Origin: Sulfurospirillum sp. UBA2217
Lineage (GTDB): Bacteria > Campylobacterota > Campylobacteria > Campylobacterales > Sulfurospirillaceae
Length of the DNA stretch: 64,000 bases
Assembly (NCBI GenBank): GCA_002328495.1
Contig: DCUJ01000012.1
Coordinates: forward strand, 233,258-297,257
Direction: 5' to 3'
A program made the translations under genes and the position numbers. The notes under the pieces were generated by a model, which worked only from the letters and a program-made list of their open reading frames with translations, did not search any database and had not been told where the DNA came from. Shown here piece after piece: positions 7,717 through 17,387 of this stretch. Positions within the stretch are counted from its first letter, which is position 1. Each line of letters starts with the position of its first letter.

Positions 7717-8115
7717 TTATATTTCTATAAGAGCATTGCCTTGAATATATAAAGATAAAATAGCTTTAGCCCATTCACCATAAACTGTTGCTAAATGATA
7801 ATTTAAGTTAAATTCTTCAAGTATTTTTTCTAATACTCTTCTTTCTTCTTCATGTAAGAAATTATCTGAATATATTAATGCCATAATTTCCAGCAAAACA
7901 ATTTTCTGGCTTTTCTTATTTTTTATTTTCCCTAATGTATCGTATATATCAAATTTTTCAAAATCGAAATCTATATTACTGATTTGCATTTCCATGCAAT
8001 AATTATTAATTATGTCTTTTTCCGATATAGAAAAATGATTATCTTTTCTTGCAACATAATGTGCAAGTTCTAAGAATGTAATTTTTTCTTTTTCCTCAAG
8101 TCTACTTAAAAACAT
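7717..8115 (-). CDS. TerB-like protein
   Basis: The 132-residue all-helical protein has two helical repeats. The second, KIVLLEIMALIYSDNFLHEE followed by ERRVLEKILEEFNL, resembles TerB/DjlA-type domains, in which acidic residues bind metal near membranes; the first (ELAHYVARKDNHFSISEKD) has the same pattern. The gene abuts its upstream neighbour (start 8115, neighbour stop 8116) and precedes the first GTPase by ten bases. TerB domains are associated in the literature with membrane-linked stress and phage-defence complexes. The assignment rests on pattern, not a search. Confidence 0.6.
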   Translation of the reverse strand: MFLSRLEEKEKITFLELAHYVARKDNHFSISEKDIINNYCMEMQISNIDFDFEKFDIYDTLGKIKNKKSQKIVLLEIMALIYSDNFLHEEERRVLEKILEEFNLNYHLATVYGEWAKAILSLYIQGNALIEI

Positions 8116-8811
8116 TTATACTCCCTCTTTTAGAATATTTTCTAACTTCTTAAACGCTCTTTTTACTTCTCTTGTAAAATTTTCTCTATCAAAAGTCATT
8201 TTAGATTGTGTTACTTTATCAATAGTTGTTTGAATATTGATAAGTTCTTGAACAAATTCTTTTTCTTCATCGCTGTAAGAATTATAATCATTTGATTTTA
8301 AAAGTATCTCATCAAGCTTATCCAGCTCCACATCTATATGCTCTTTTATATTTAATAGTGTAGCTGTATAGCTCTCAAAAGATGCTTTTATATCATCACT
8401 CATGCTTGCAAAATTATATTTTCTTCCTGTCGATGACAAAGAGGGTAAATGCAAATCTCTTTTTAAATTTTTTATCTCATGAAATGCTGTTTGCAAATCC
8501 ACTAAGCTGCTATTATATAGCTTGTTTGTAGCTTCTTCAAATTTTTCTACATACTCTTGAAGTGCAGGAAGTATATAGTGGTTATCGCTCTTGCCTTGAT
8601 GTTGTTTCTCGTCTGGTCCAAAATATTCATCTACTTTTTTTTCTAAGTCATCAAAAAACTTATAGCCTTTTTTCTCAAACTCATCAATTTTTTCATAACC
8701 TCTCATTAGAGCATCTGTTACTTTATCTTGATTGTCATCATCCTCGAGAAATTTTTTTACTCCATAACCTGTTGCAGCTAGTGCTATCCCACCTATAATA
8801 TAAGGTACCAT
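8116..8811 (-). CDS. Membrane-anchored helical protein
   Basis: The 231-residue protein begins with a short hydrophobic segment (VPYIIGGIALAATGYGVKKF, residues 2-21) followed by charged amphipathic helices that are probably coiled coil to the end (FDDLEKKVDEYFGP, ELDKLDEILLK). It is the first gene after the WYL regulator, 37 bases downstream and without an intervening terminator. No family is recognised. A bilayer anchor or stalk for the GTPase complex is the simplest contextual reading. Confidence 0.6.
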   Translation of the reverse strand: MVPYIIGGIALAATGYGVKKFLEDDDNQDKVTDALMRGYEKIDEFEKKGYKFFDDLEKKVDEYFGPDEKQHQGKSDNHYILPALQEYVEKFEEATNKLYNSSLVDLQTAFHEIKNLKRDLHLPSLSSTGRKYNFASMSDDIKASFESYTATLLNIKEHIDVELDKLDEILLKSNDYNSYSDEEKEFVQELINIQTTIDKVTQSKMTFDRENFTREVKRAFKKLENILKEGV

Positions 8812-8848
8812 TTTGATCTCCTAATGTTTAATTTTTAAAAATTTAACA

Positions 8849-9745
8849 TTACTCGTCGACAGGTTGTGTCGTTTTGAGGTAACTTTCTAACATATTTGAT
8901 AATTTTTCTTGCAAATAAAGCGGAGATACGATTTTTATGTATGGAATCCAATATTTTACCAAGTGTATAATCTCATCATCATAAGCTATTTGAGTAGAAA
9001 TAATGAGCTTATGTTCATCTTGTTCTAAAATCTTTTTATTTGGAAGTGTCTCTTTTCTAAAAAAATACTCTTTGGCAATATTTTCTACTTCAAGGACAAC
9101 TTCTATCAGTTCTTTTGAAAACCAGCTTGATTCGTTATTTTCTATCTGCTTTAAAAATTCATTTTTAGGTGAAAAATGAATTTGAAAATCCCATTTGAGT
9201 TGCTTTATTTTGGAAAAAGTAAAAGTCTTTAGGTCTCCATTTTCATCTGCCAAAAGATACCAGATACCATTGTTGTTTATAAGCTTGTATGGGTTGGCAC
9301 TTCTTTGTTTGTCATTGTAAATAAAATGAACGGGTGATTGTCTCGTAATTGCTCCAGATAATTGCTCAAATAACTCTTTTTTATCTGAAATATTTTCAAA
9401 GTTATTATTTTTAACCATATATAAGCTATTAAATTTAAGCTCAAGTAAATCACTTATAAAGGTATGGTCTAAAGATGGATACAATGAGCTAATACCACTT
9501 AAATGAGCGAAGTTTTGAATATCTTTGTAGCTCAACTTTCCAAGAGCATGCCTACTTAAAAAATAGCAATTTTGTTCTTTTTGCAAAGGAATGTAAGATA
9601 ACCTATCCTTTAGATCCCTTTGAATAGTTCTGATATTTACATTAAACTCTTCTGCTAACTCTTCTGCAGTAAATCTTTCTCCATTGTTTAGTTTTGTAAT
9701 GATTATTCCTAGCCTTTTTCCAATTTTATCATGCTCTTTTTTCAT
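8849..9745 (-). CDS. WYL-domain transcriptional regulator
   Basis: The 298-residue protein has an N-terminal DeoR/HTH_11-type winged helix (about 10-60: LNNGERFTAEELAEEFNVNI, RTIQRDLKDRL), a WYL sensor domain (about 135-200, with NGIWYLLADENG) and a C-terminal WCX-like extension. WYL proteins sense ligands, often nucleic acid, and frequently control defence operons. As first gene of the GTPase operon it is the likely repressor or switch. A second protein of the same layout (52704-53624) heads the phosphoesterase cluster. Confidence 0.85.
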   Translation of the reverse strand: MKKEHDKIGKRLGIIITKLNNGERFTAEELAEEFNVNIRTIQRDLKDRLSYIPLQKEQNCYFLSRHALGKLSYKDIQNFAHLSGISSLYPSLDHTFISDLLELKFNSLYMVKNNNFENISDKKELFEQLSGAITRQSPVHFIYNDKQRSANPYKLINNNGIWYLLADENGDLKTFTFSKIKQLKWDFQIHFSPKNEFLKQIENNESSWFSKELIEVVLEVENIAKEYFFRKETLPNKKILEQDEHKLIISTQIAYDDEIIHLVKYWIPYIKIVSPLYLQEKLSNMLESYLKTTQPVDE

Positions 9746-9902
9746 CTTACAGCTCCTTTTATCTTAAACTCAAACAACTCATTTTTTATCTAAATGTATC
9801 AGTATATGCAATTTCTTTCAACTTCCCCAACACCCTATCTGGAATGACCCCACAACAATAAACACTCTTAAAACTGTTAATGTGGTCTATTTATTGAAAA
9901 AA

Positions 9903-12900
9903 TTAGACCGAGTACTTCTCTAAAACAATTCTGCATAACGGTTCATTTCTCACTTTTTCTGTTTTGGAATCTCTCCAAAAAACAACATTTTCAATTTGTA
10001 CATTGGCTATATGATAGCCTTTTGCTTCATCACATTTTATTTTCTGAAACATCGATTTTGATAGCTTTGCGATCATAAGGTCATCTTGCATAATGTAATA
10101 AGGCTCATCTGTATTTGCTTCATTTTTTGCGATATACGCAAATGTTCCTGCAATAAGGTCTATGCCTTGAATGTCATGACCACCGTCAAAGCCAAGAACT
10201 AAATCGTGCAAATCCATCATAAAAATTTTGCGATTAGGCTCTTTATACTCTGAATTATTATAAACAATTGTTGAAAAATCTTTTCCATATATTGTGAAAA
10301 ATGTACTATCCGTTACAATAAGCAAATGTTTTTTTGCCCTTGTCATGCCAACATAAAAAAGCCTTTTTTCTTCATCACTCAACTTTTGAGAATGAGCAAT
10401 CATAATAACCGTATCAAACTCTTTTCCTTTAGCTTTATGGATAGTGGAAACGACAACTTTTTTTCCATGTCTTATAAACTGCTCAGAAGATATATCTTCA
10501 AGATAGCTTTCCCAAAAAGAGCGTGTATACATTTCGTGCTCATCGATAAAGCCTTTAATGACATGGTACACCAATGATAGATTTTTAGATGCCTCAAAAC
10601 GAGCCTTGATATGAGCGTATACTTCCCACAGCGTATTTTCATCTACTGTTTTTTCTTCTAAATACGCATTGAGAGCCACTAGTTCAACAAGATTGCGAAG
10701 GCTAAATCCTTCATTGTCAAGAAGGTATGTGGCAGGGATACCCTCATCTAATAAAAGTGCAAATATATCTGCTACTTCATCATTACTATGCGCTAAAATC
10801 GCTATTGTATCGCCCTGATAAAGATGCTCTTTGACTTGCAATAGTGCAGGTTGTTGCAAATATTTTGATTGGCATTGAAGAATAGTAACTTCACCTGATA
10901 GTGTCGAATGAACCTGAAGGTCATGTTGTTTATAGCGATTGCTAATAGTATGCGCAAAAGCATTGGTATAGCCTACTATGGCATTTTGACTTCTAAAATT
11001 TGTTAGCAATTCATATTGTGCATAGGATTTATTCCCTTCTTCATCAACACCAAAAACTTCTTCAAATTTTTTGATAAATCCAACATCTGCTCCATTCACA
11101 CTTTTAAGAATGCACTGGTCATCATCACCTACGGCAATGACTCTCTTTTTATTTTCATGAGCATTTGCTATTGCTTTTACAAGTGCAAACCCATCAGCAT
11201 TAATATCTTGGTACTCATCCAATACAATAACCGTTTTAAAGGGAAGTTCAACAATACCGTCTGCTATGTATTGTGCAGCTTGAGCTACTATACTTTTAAG
11301 GAGCTCATCTTTTTCACCCTTAATTTTTTTACTTTCAACTTTTCTACCAACCAGCTGAAGCGCATATCCATGAAATGTAAAAATATCCACATCATAGGCT
11401 AACTGCCCAATAAGCCCAAACAAGCGTGACTTAAACTCAAGCATGGCCGTTCGTGAATAGGTAAGCATCAAAAACTGATCAGCTTTGATATCTTCTTGTA
11501 AAATCAAGGAAGCAATTTTATGCACTAAAACTTTTGTTTTTCCACTTCCAGGTCCTGCTAAAATCATCATAGCCTGTGATTCTTTATCTTCAATCACTTT
11601 TTGTTGCTCAGGAGAGAGTTCTTTAAATATTTTTCTATAACGATGCTCGGTCATAGGTCTTTTAAATTTTTCTTTGAGTTCTTGATATTTGCGTAAAAAC
11701 CCATCATAAGAGAGGGTAAAGTAGTCTTTCATAAAAACTTGTGCTCTATTTGTATCTTTAACTAAGCGAGAAGAATACTCACCTGCAATATGAATAGACT
11801 CCATTTTCCGCTGATAGTACGGTTCTAGCCTCATTTTATATTCTGTTTTGGTGTAGCGTTTATTTTGCACAAGCATTTTTTCTTTTTTTTCAATCGTCAT
11901 AGGCGCATAATAGATAAATCTTCCTCGCCCTAACTCAATCATTTTTAATTCATGTAAATGCAATAACGCTCTATCAATCAGTGTCAAATCTTTCGTACCC
12001 AATCTTTTTTGTAATTCTAACATTGAAAATTCGATAGTCACTTTTTCTGTCTCTTTGTGTGATGTTGCTACTTCTGCAAAATATTCAATCAATTGAGAAG
12101 CAACTTTTTGCTTAGTATTAATTGCCCCTTTTAGCTCAGGCGCATTAATAAATTCAAAATACCACATATCTTTCTGTCGATCAATTCTATGAAACTTGAA
12201 TCGATGTTCCCTATTTTTCCAGCTTTTTAACAAAATCTTAATCATAGGAATAAAATTTTGAGTTTTTCCCTCCACTATGCCACTTTCCAATAAGCGTTCA
12301 TTCAGCTCACTCATTTGAAGCGTTTGTCCATAATGCTTTAAAAGATATGCATGCAACATATTTTCTATTTTTATGACTTGCGTATAATTTTTAGCATTTT
12401 GCAACGAAAAGCTAAGTGTTAAATCTTTAGCATCAGAGACAATTCCCATCTCTTTAAGCTTGAAAATATCCTGAGCAATAAGCTCATGAGAATATCCCAG
12501 CATATCAGAGAGTTCATCTACTTCAACCGTTTCTGTTTTACCATTGCCAACGATACCATGTAAAACTCTAAATAACCTTACACTTTCTTCATTACCTATT
12601 GTATTTTTCTTGACTTCTTTATCCAGTAAATCAAACGCATTTTTGGCAACAGCATCTGCATAAAAACGCATTTTATTGCGTGAACGAGCAAGGTACTCTT
12701 CTCGCTCTAACTCCAAAAGAGCCGTTTTGACTTTGGCATCATAGGCATTATGATTATCTTCGGTGTCCCAGCCAGCAAATGAAGCAATTTCTCGTGTTGT
12801 AAGGGTCACGGGATTGCGATTGTCTTGCTTGATAATACGAAAAACAGCATTCACTTCATCTGCATTAATCTTTGAACTATTGAGTACAGCAAAGTGTTTA

Positions 12901-14735
12901 TCAAGGTCGCTTTCATCAAAAAGCAAAGGACAAAATGCTCGAAGATTTTCATCCCTTGCCCCACGCCCTGCTTCTTGCGCATAATTTTCCAGTGATTCTG
13001 AGATCTCATAATGGATAACATTGTGAATATTTGACTTATCAACACCCATTCCAAAAGCAGTTGTTGCAACAACAATATCAATCAAATCATCAATAAACTC
13101 TTTGAGAATTTGCATTTTCACATCGGATTCTAGCTTAGCGTGAAAGGAGCGAACATGTTTGCCTGTATCTTGAGCCAATTGATTTGCTATCTCATCACAT
13201 TTTTTAGTCGATGAGGGAATATAGATAAGTGTTGCACCCTTTTGTGAATTTATTATTTCAAGGAGTCGTGTATATTTTTCTTTGCCATTTTCAACCTCGA
13301 CACCACTATAATCAAGATTCGTTCGAGTTGGAATTGCGATGTGACGATTCATCTTTACATGTAAAGATGTTTCTATATATTCAACAATATCATCAACCAC
13401 TTTAGGCTTAGCCGTTGCCGTAAAACAAGAAATGGGAATTTCATTTTGAAAAGGTTTAGCATCTAATAACTCTTGAATAAAAGCACCGATATAAAAATAA
13501 TCATGCCTAAAATCATTTCCCCATGTTGAAAGACAGTGTGCTTCATCGATAACAAATCGATCAATGACACGATTTTTAAGCATGTTGAAAATCGTGTGAG
13601 ACCGCAAGCTTTCAGGAGCCAGATAAAGAATATCCGCTTCGCCATTAATAACTTTTTCAATGGCATCAGCCCGTTCCAATGGACTAAGGTATCCACTCAA
13701 AGCAACCGCTTTAAAGTTGGCAACTTTTTCATGAAAACTATCGATATGATCTTTGATTAACGCTTGCAATGGCGATATAACAACAGTGAGTGTTTTAAGT
13801 GCTTTTGCCCTCATAATAGCTGGCAACCAAAATGTAAATGTTTTACCACCACCTGTTGGAAGTACCGCCAAAAAAGACTCTTTTCGTAAAGCTGCTTCGA
13901 TGATCTCACGCTGAGAAAGCATCCATCCTGTCTCTAATGTAGCATCTTGCCTTTTAAAATCTCTAAATACTTTAAATCCAAACACTTCTTTGGCAAAACT
14001 CTCTAAAGTCTCGACAGATTGAGAATAATCAAAACATAATTGCTCTTGTAACTGCGTGATATGGGGATTGTCATATAAAACTTTTGGTGGTTGAGTGTTT
14101 ACTTCAAGCTCTGGCATACGAATAGCCAATATAAAAGCTAACTCGACTTTATGCAAAACAAGTGCTTCTTCTAATTTGTCATAATGTTTGATAATCGATG
14201 AAAAGTTCTCTTTAATGGTGTGCAGTAAAAGCGAAGGCTCCAAAAGTTCCATAGATTTTTCTGTGAAAATTAACTCAAAAAAGCCTGTAAATCCCTCTAT
14301 TTCTTTTAATAGTGAATATAGCACATTGCACTGGAGCAAAGGAAGTGTTTTAAACTTTTCAATACACTTACTCAGTAAATCACGTGAGAGTTGCGCATCT
14401 TTAATGGGATCATTTAAAAAGTTATCTTCTGTTTTATAGTTTTTTGGCAAACTATGAAATGTTTTTTCGTTAAAAAGAAGCATAGAAACTAAAAGTGTAT
14501 CGATAAAAATCATCTCTTGAAGTAATGCATTGATAGAAGTTTGCTCCAGAAGCTTTTTATCAAATGCAACAAAATTATGTCCAACAAGATAAGAGGGTTT
14601 AGCAATTTGAATAAAATCACGCGCTTCTTGAATCGAGCTTGTTTTGAGTTCTCTTGCACCAAGAACCAAACCCAGTTCCATAATTTGCCCTGCATTTGTC
14701 GCTTCGATATCCATAAAGAGCAGTTTATCTATCAC
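9903..14735 (-). CDS. Exonuclease-RecQ-UvrD triple fusion helicase
   Basis: This 1610-residue protein joins three enzymes. Residues 1-130 are a DnaQ-type DEDD exonuclease (FMDIEAT, GHNFVAFD, NDPIKDAQLSRDL). About 270-620 is a RecQ-family helicase: PTGGGKT near 292, IDEAH near 400, QEAGRGARDE near 588. A middle region of winged-helix-like segments follows. About 1040-1530 is a UvrD/Rep SF1 helicase: AGPGSGKTK near 1060, LDEYQD near 1172, STIHKAKGKEFD near 1435, YVGMTRAKKH near 1463. All motifs needed for both ATPases are present, so nothing looks decayed. The ATG overlaps the DUF2779 stop by 11 bases. A perfect 20-bp palindrome lies in its coding sequence (13350-13369). A role in unwinding and degrading invading DNA is inferred. 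Confidence 0.9.
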   Translation of the reverse strand: MIDKLLFMDIEATNAGQIMELGLVLGARELKTSSIQEARDFIQIAKPSYLVGHNFVAFDKKLLEQTSINALLQEMIFIDTLLVSMLLFNEKTFHSLPKNYKTEDNFLNDPIKDAQLSRDLLSKCIEKFKTLPLLQCNVLYSLLKEIEGFTGFFELIFTEKSMELLEPSLLLHTIKENFSSIIKHYDKLEEALVLHKVELAFILAIRMPELEVNTQPPKVLYDNPHITQLQEQLCFDYSQSVETLESFAKEVFGFKVFRDFKRQDATLETGWMLSQREIIEAALRKESFLAVLPTGGGKTFTFWLPAIMRAKALKTLTVVISPLQALIKDHIDSFHEKVANFKAVALSGYLSPLERADAIEKVINGEADILYLAPESLRSHTIFNMLKNRVIDRFVIDEAHCLSTWGNDFRHDYFYIGAFIQELLDAKPFQNEIPISCFTATAKPKVVDDIVEYIETSLHVKMNRHIAIPTRTNLDYSGVEVENGKEKYTRLLEIINSQKGATLIYIPSSTKKCDEIANQLAQDTGKHVRSFHAKLESDVKMQILKEFIDDLIDIVVATTAFGMGVDKSNIHNVIHYEISESLENYAQEAGRGARDENLRAFCPLLFDESDLDKHFAVLNSSKINADEVNAVFRIIKQDNRNPVTLTTREIASFAGWDTEDNHNAYDAKVKTALLELEREEYLARSRNKMRFYADAVAKNAFDLLDKEVKKNTIGNEESVRLFRVLHGIVGNGKTETVEVDELSDMLGYSHELIAQDIFKLKEMGIVSDAKDLTLSFSLQNAKNYTQVIKIENMLHAYLLKHYGQTLQMSELNERLLESGIVEGKTQNFIPMIKILLKSWKNREHRFKFHRIDRQKDMWYFEFINAPELKGAINTKQKVASQLIEYFAEVATSHKETEKVTIEFSMLELQKRLGTKDLTLIDRALLHLHELKMIELGRGRFIYYAPMTIEKKEKMLVQNKRYTKTEYKMRLEPYYQRKMESIHIAGEYSSRLVKDTNRAQVFMKDYFTLSYDGFLRKYQELKEKFKRPMTEHRYRKIFKELSPEQQKVIEDKESQAMMILAGPGSGKTKVLVHKIASLILQEDIKADQFLMLTYSRTAMLEFKSRLFGLIGQLAYDVDIFTFHGYALQLVGRKVESKKIKGEKDELLKSIVAQAAQYIADGIVELPFKTVIVLDEYQDINADGFALVKAIANAHENKKRVIAVGDDDQCILKSVNGADVGFIKKFEEVFGVDEEGNKSYAQYELLTNFRSQNAIVGYTNAFAHTISNRYKQHDLQVHSTLSGEVTILQCQSKYLQQPALLQVKEHLYQGDTIAILAHSNDEVADIFALLLDEGIPATYLLDNEGFSLRNLVELVALNAYLEEKTVDENTLWEVYAHIKARFEASKNLSLVYHVIKGFIDEHEMYTRSFWESYLEDISSEQFIRHGKKVVVSTIHKAKGKEFDTVIMIAHSQKLSDEEKRLFYVGMTRAKKHLLIVTDSTFFTIYGKDFSTIVYNNSEYKEPNRKIFMMDLHDLVLGFDGGHDIQGIDLIAGTFAYIAKNEANTDEPYYIMQDDLMIAKLSKSMFQKIKCDEAKGYHIANVQIENVVFWRDSKTEKVRNEPLCRIVLEKYSV
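13354..13365. repeat. TTTACATGTAAA palindrome, first of nine exact copies
   Basis: Exact copies start at 13354, 14840, 15122, 24262, 27162, 34813, 34838, 38405 and 46455. One-mismatch forms (TTTACATGTAAG) start at 17342 and 19981; GTTACATGTAAG is at 33262-33273 and CTACATGTAA cores are at 15231 and 28235. Seven of the nine exact copies are inside coding sequence. This first copy is part of the longer perfect palindrome CATCTTTACATGTAAAGATG. None lies in the GTPase operon, the transposition genes or the Wadjet region. Confidence 0.85.
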
Positions 14736-16215
14736 TAATTACCTCCTTCAATTTCCCCAACACCTTCACCATCGCCAAAGTATCCAATTCACAATACTTC
14801 AACAGCTGCTCTCTCACCACACTTTGCTCGTCTAAACTCTTTACATGTAAAGACGCAAAGGCGTTCATGGCATCACCACCATTTTGGATGCCCTCTAGTT
14901 TTTTATAGGCTAATTCCATCTCAGGAACAAGTGCAGGAAGAACATATTTGATAGAGTAACTGCCTTGCATGGTTGGGGTGACGTAGTGTCCTTTTTGGAA
15001 CGGAAGCATCAAATCTTTGATGTTGTCGTGTAGGTGCATAAGCTTAGTTGACAAGTCTGGAAACAGCTCGGCGAGTGAGACGATAACGCCTTTTTCAAAG
15101 CTCATATTGTATGTCAAAATGTTTACATGTAAAGGTATGTCTTTGACCAGTTTTTCAGCTAAAGCACGTCTTGGGTCACTTCCTGCCTCTGCTAAAAATG
15201 CTTTATGCTCCAAAGTGCTATCACGGTGTTCTACATGTAAAGAGTATTGAAACGGTATCTGTTTGTAAGGGCTGACACCGCTCCACTGCGGTACGGCTTG
15301 TTGAAAGGTCTCAAAGTCAAGATGATAGATGGGATACGTGAGTGTTTCTAAAAACTCGGCGATTGCCTCATGGTCGATGAAAGTCTGTTGCTTTTTCCAG
15401 TTATCGACCTTTTGCCATTGGATGGGTGTCATCGCAAAGTCTTCGGGTATAGCTTCAATCGCTACGATATTTTGGGCATAAAGCTCTTGTTGTTTTTTAC
15501 TGCCAAGGTTGAAGATGTTAAAGATGCTGTACTCTGGGATATTTCGCTGAACTTTCCAACAATACGCCTTTGCATCACAAACATAAGGGTCATTACATTG
15601 TTTTCCGATGTCGATATTTGGTTCATGAAACTTATCGTCCAGATACGCCTCAAACGCTTCAATCCTCGCAGGAATTGCTCCTTGCAACTCTCGCACTTCA
15701 CCTGTGACATCGACCACCACAAAAAGCTTTTCAAGCTCCAACACTTCTTCTCGCACATAACCTGAGTTGATATGCACCACATGACACGCCCCAACCTTAA
15801 ACCCAAGAGCTTCTAAAACATACAGCTGAATGGAAACATCATGTAGATAGATAGGCTTCACATCGGTAGAACTCTTCACTTCATACAGCTCTAAGCCAAG
15901 AGGCGTTTGGCACAAGATGTCCACCATCACCACGATACCATCATGTATAAATGTCGCCTCGTATATGTTTTCCACACCCTCATCAAGATACGCTTGGGTC
16001 AATCTCGCCATGCTTTTAAAATCGTGCGCATCAAAAGGTATCTCACGCCCATTGGGAAACAGCTCACACGCCAAATCCCCCACGATGTTACCCGTCTCAA
16101 ACCGTGCTTTGGCACTGGCATCAGGTGGGCTCAATTCCTCTGGTTTGTACTTTTTCAGCCAGAGGGATTTTGGGCATTGAATGGCTCTGGTGTAGAGGGA
16201 TTTGGAGAGGGTCAT
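14725..16215 (-). CDS. DUF2779 protein: Cas4-like PD-(D/E)XK plus DEDD nuclease
   Basis: In this 496-residue protein the N-terminal half resembles Cas4/RecB nucleases: CPKSLWLKKY near residue 14, a nuclease core GLELYEVKSSTDVK near 108-121 and a cysteine set (CNDPYVCDAKAYCW, about 205-220) that could hold an Fe-S cluster with the early Cys. The C-terminal half is DUF2779, with DEDD-type exonuclease motifs: LDFETF near 295, TYNMSFEKG near 370, YCELDTLAMVKVL near 475. It would thus carry two nuclease centres. It is coupled with the helicase (11-base overlap) and starts one base after the RhuM stop codon. Confidence 0.85.
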   Translation of the reverse strand: MTLSKSLYTRAIQCPKSLWLKKYKPEELSPPDASAKARFETGNIVGDLACELFPNGREIPFDAHDFKSMARLTQAYLDEGVENIYEATFIHDGIVVMVDILCQTPLGLELYEVKSSTDVKPIYLHDVSIQLYVLEALGFKVGACHVVHINSGYVREEVLELEKLFVVVDVTGEVRELQGAIPARIEAFEAYLDDKFHEPNIDIGKQCNDPYVCDAKAYCWKVQRNIPEYSIFNIFNLGSKKQQELYAQNIVAIEAIPEDFAMTPIQWQKVDNWKKQQTFIDHEAIAEFLETLTYPIYHLDFETFQQAVPQWSGVSPYKQIPFQYSLHVEHRDSTLEHKAFLAEAGSDPRRALAEKLVKDIPLHVNILTYNMSFEKGVIVSLAELFPDLSTKLMHLHDNIKDLMLPFQKGHYVTPTMQGSYSIKYVLPALVPEMELAYKKLEGIQNGGDAMNAFASLHVKSLDEQSVVREQLLKYCELDTLAMVKVLGKLKEVISDR

Positions 16216-16216
16216 G

Positions 16217-17221
16217 TTATTTATTGTCCACTTCTAACAACAGTTTGTCAAAATCACTCCTAAAAAGTCTATCTTGAACGACACGGTATTTTTCAAATTC
16301 GCTCAAAGCTTTTTCATCTGCTATCTTTTTAGTGATTTGCCCTGCATCGTGCAAAATCTCTCTATCATCAAACTCCAAAAAGGCATCGAGTCTTTTAGCC
16401 CAATCTTCCATGCTCATGGGTATCTTTCTCTTGGCTCTACTTTCTGCAAGGTCTAAAAAAGCATTGACGATTCGCCCAAGGGAGTCAAGTTCTTCTTTTG
16501 AAAGATAATTTTTTGCTACGGTGACATCAGATTTAAGTACCTTTCCACTGGGCGCATTATCCCAAGAAGTTAGCCCCATGTGCTCATTCTTACTATCTGC
16601 TCTATTATAAATAAGTTCCGCTGCCGTATGACCGTGAATAGCAAAATGAAGTTTGTTCTGCACCTTGGCAAAAAATATTTTGGTTGTCTCATCGTCTTTA
16701 TGGTAATCTACACTAGTCGCATATATGTCTGTAATCTTCTGATAAAACATCCGCTCACTAAGGCGTATCTCTCGTATCTCTTCCAAGAGTTTATCGAAGT
16801 AGTTTTGTCCTAAAAATGAACCGTTTTCAAGTCGTTTTTTATCAAGTACAAACCCTTTGATAGCAAACTCTTTCAGTACGCTTGTCGCCCACTGCCTGAA
16901 CTGTGTCGCTTTTTTGGAGTTTACTCTATACCCTACGGAGATGATGGCATCTAAGTTATAGTATTTTGTGTTGTATGTTTTCCCATCATTGGCAGTATGT
17001 TCCAAAATGGAACTAACTAAATCTTCATCTAACTCATAACTTTCAAAAATATTTTTTAAGTGCTTTGTTACCGCTGGTCTTTGAACATCAAAAAGCTGAG
17101 CTATCATCGTTTGAGTAAGCCAAACTGACTCTTCAAAAACTTTTACTTCGATGCTATTTTCACCACTTTGTGCGGTAAATATCAAAAATTCAGCAGTCGA
17201 GTTTCTTATGAGTTTATACAT
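16217..17221 (-). CDS. RhuM family protein
   Basis: The 334-residue protein carries the RhuM layout: an N-terminal HTH-like region (SVWLTQTMIAQLFDVQRPAV near 30-50), the NLDAIISVGYRVNSKKATQF block near 88-107 and a C-terminal helical domain with IHGHTAAELIYNRAD near 195-209. RhuM was named from a Salmonella pathogenicity island; its biochemical role is unknown, and homologues are common in defence islands and next to restriction systems. Here it precedes the DUF2779 nuclease by one base on the same strand, so the three genes 17221-9903 probably form one operon. Confidence 0.85.
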   Translation of the reverse strand: MYKLIRNSTAEFLIFTAQSGENSIEVKVFEESVWLTQTMIAQLFDVQRPAVTKHLKNIFESYELDEDLVSSILEHTANDGKTYNTKYYNLDAIISVGYRVNSKKATQFRQWATSVLKEFAIKGFVLDKKRLENGSFLGQNYFDKLLEEIREIRLSERMFYQKITDIYATSVDYHKDDETTKIFFAKVQNKLHFAIHGHTAAELIYNRADSKNEHMGLTSWDNAPSGKVLKSDVTVAKNYLSKEELDSLGRIVNAFLDLAESRAKRKIPMSMEDWAKRLDAFLEFDDREILHDAGQITKKIADEKALSEFEKYRVVQDRLFRSDFDKLLLEVDNK

Positions 17222-17387
17222 CTGTTTTAGCTTTCCTGCTTTTTAATAACTATTTTACCATTCATCGCTCAATTGTTTTAAAAGAATTTCCATTTGAAAT
17301 ACTTTGCAATACAACAACCTCCACGCTAAAGCCCATCGTTTTTTACATGTAAGAATAAAAAAGTAGCCTGTCACCTTTTCCTATTTT

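Noticed and set aside
9903..14735. Assembly artefact joining two helicase genes
   Set aside because: The frame is continuous for 1610 codons, with a plausible middle domain and normal coupling to the upstream gene.
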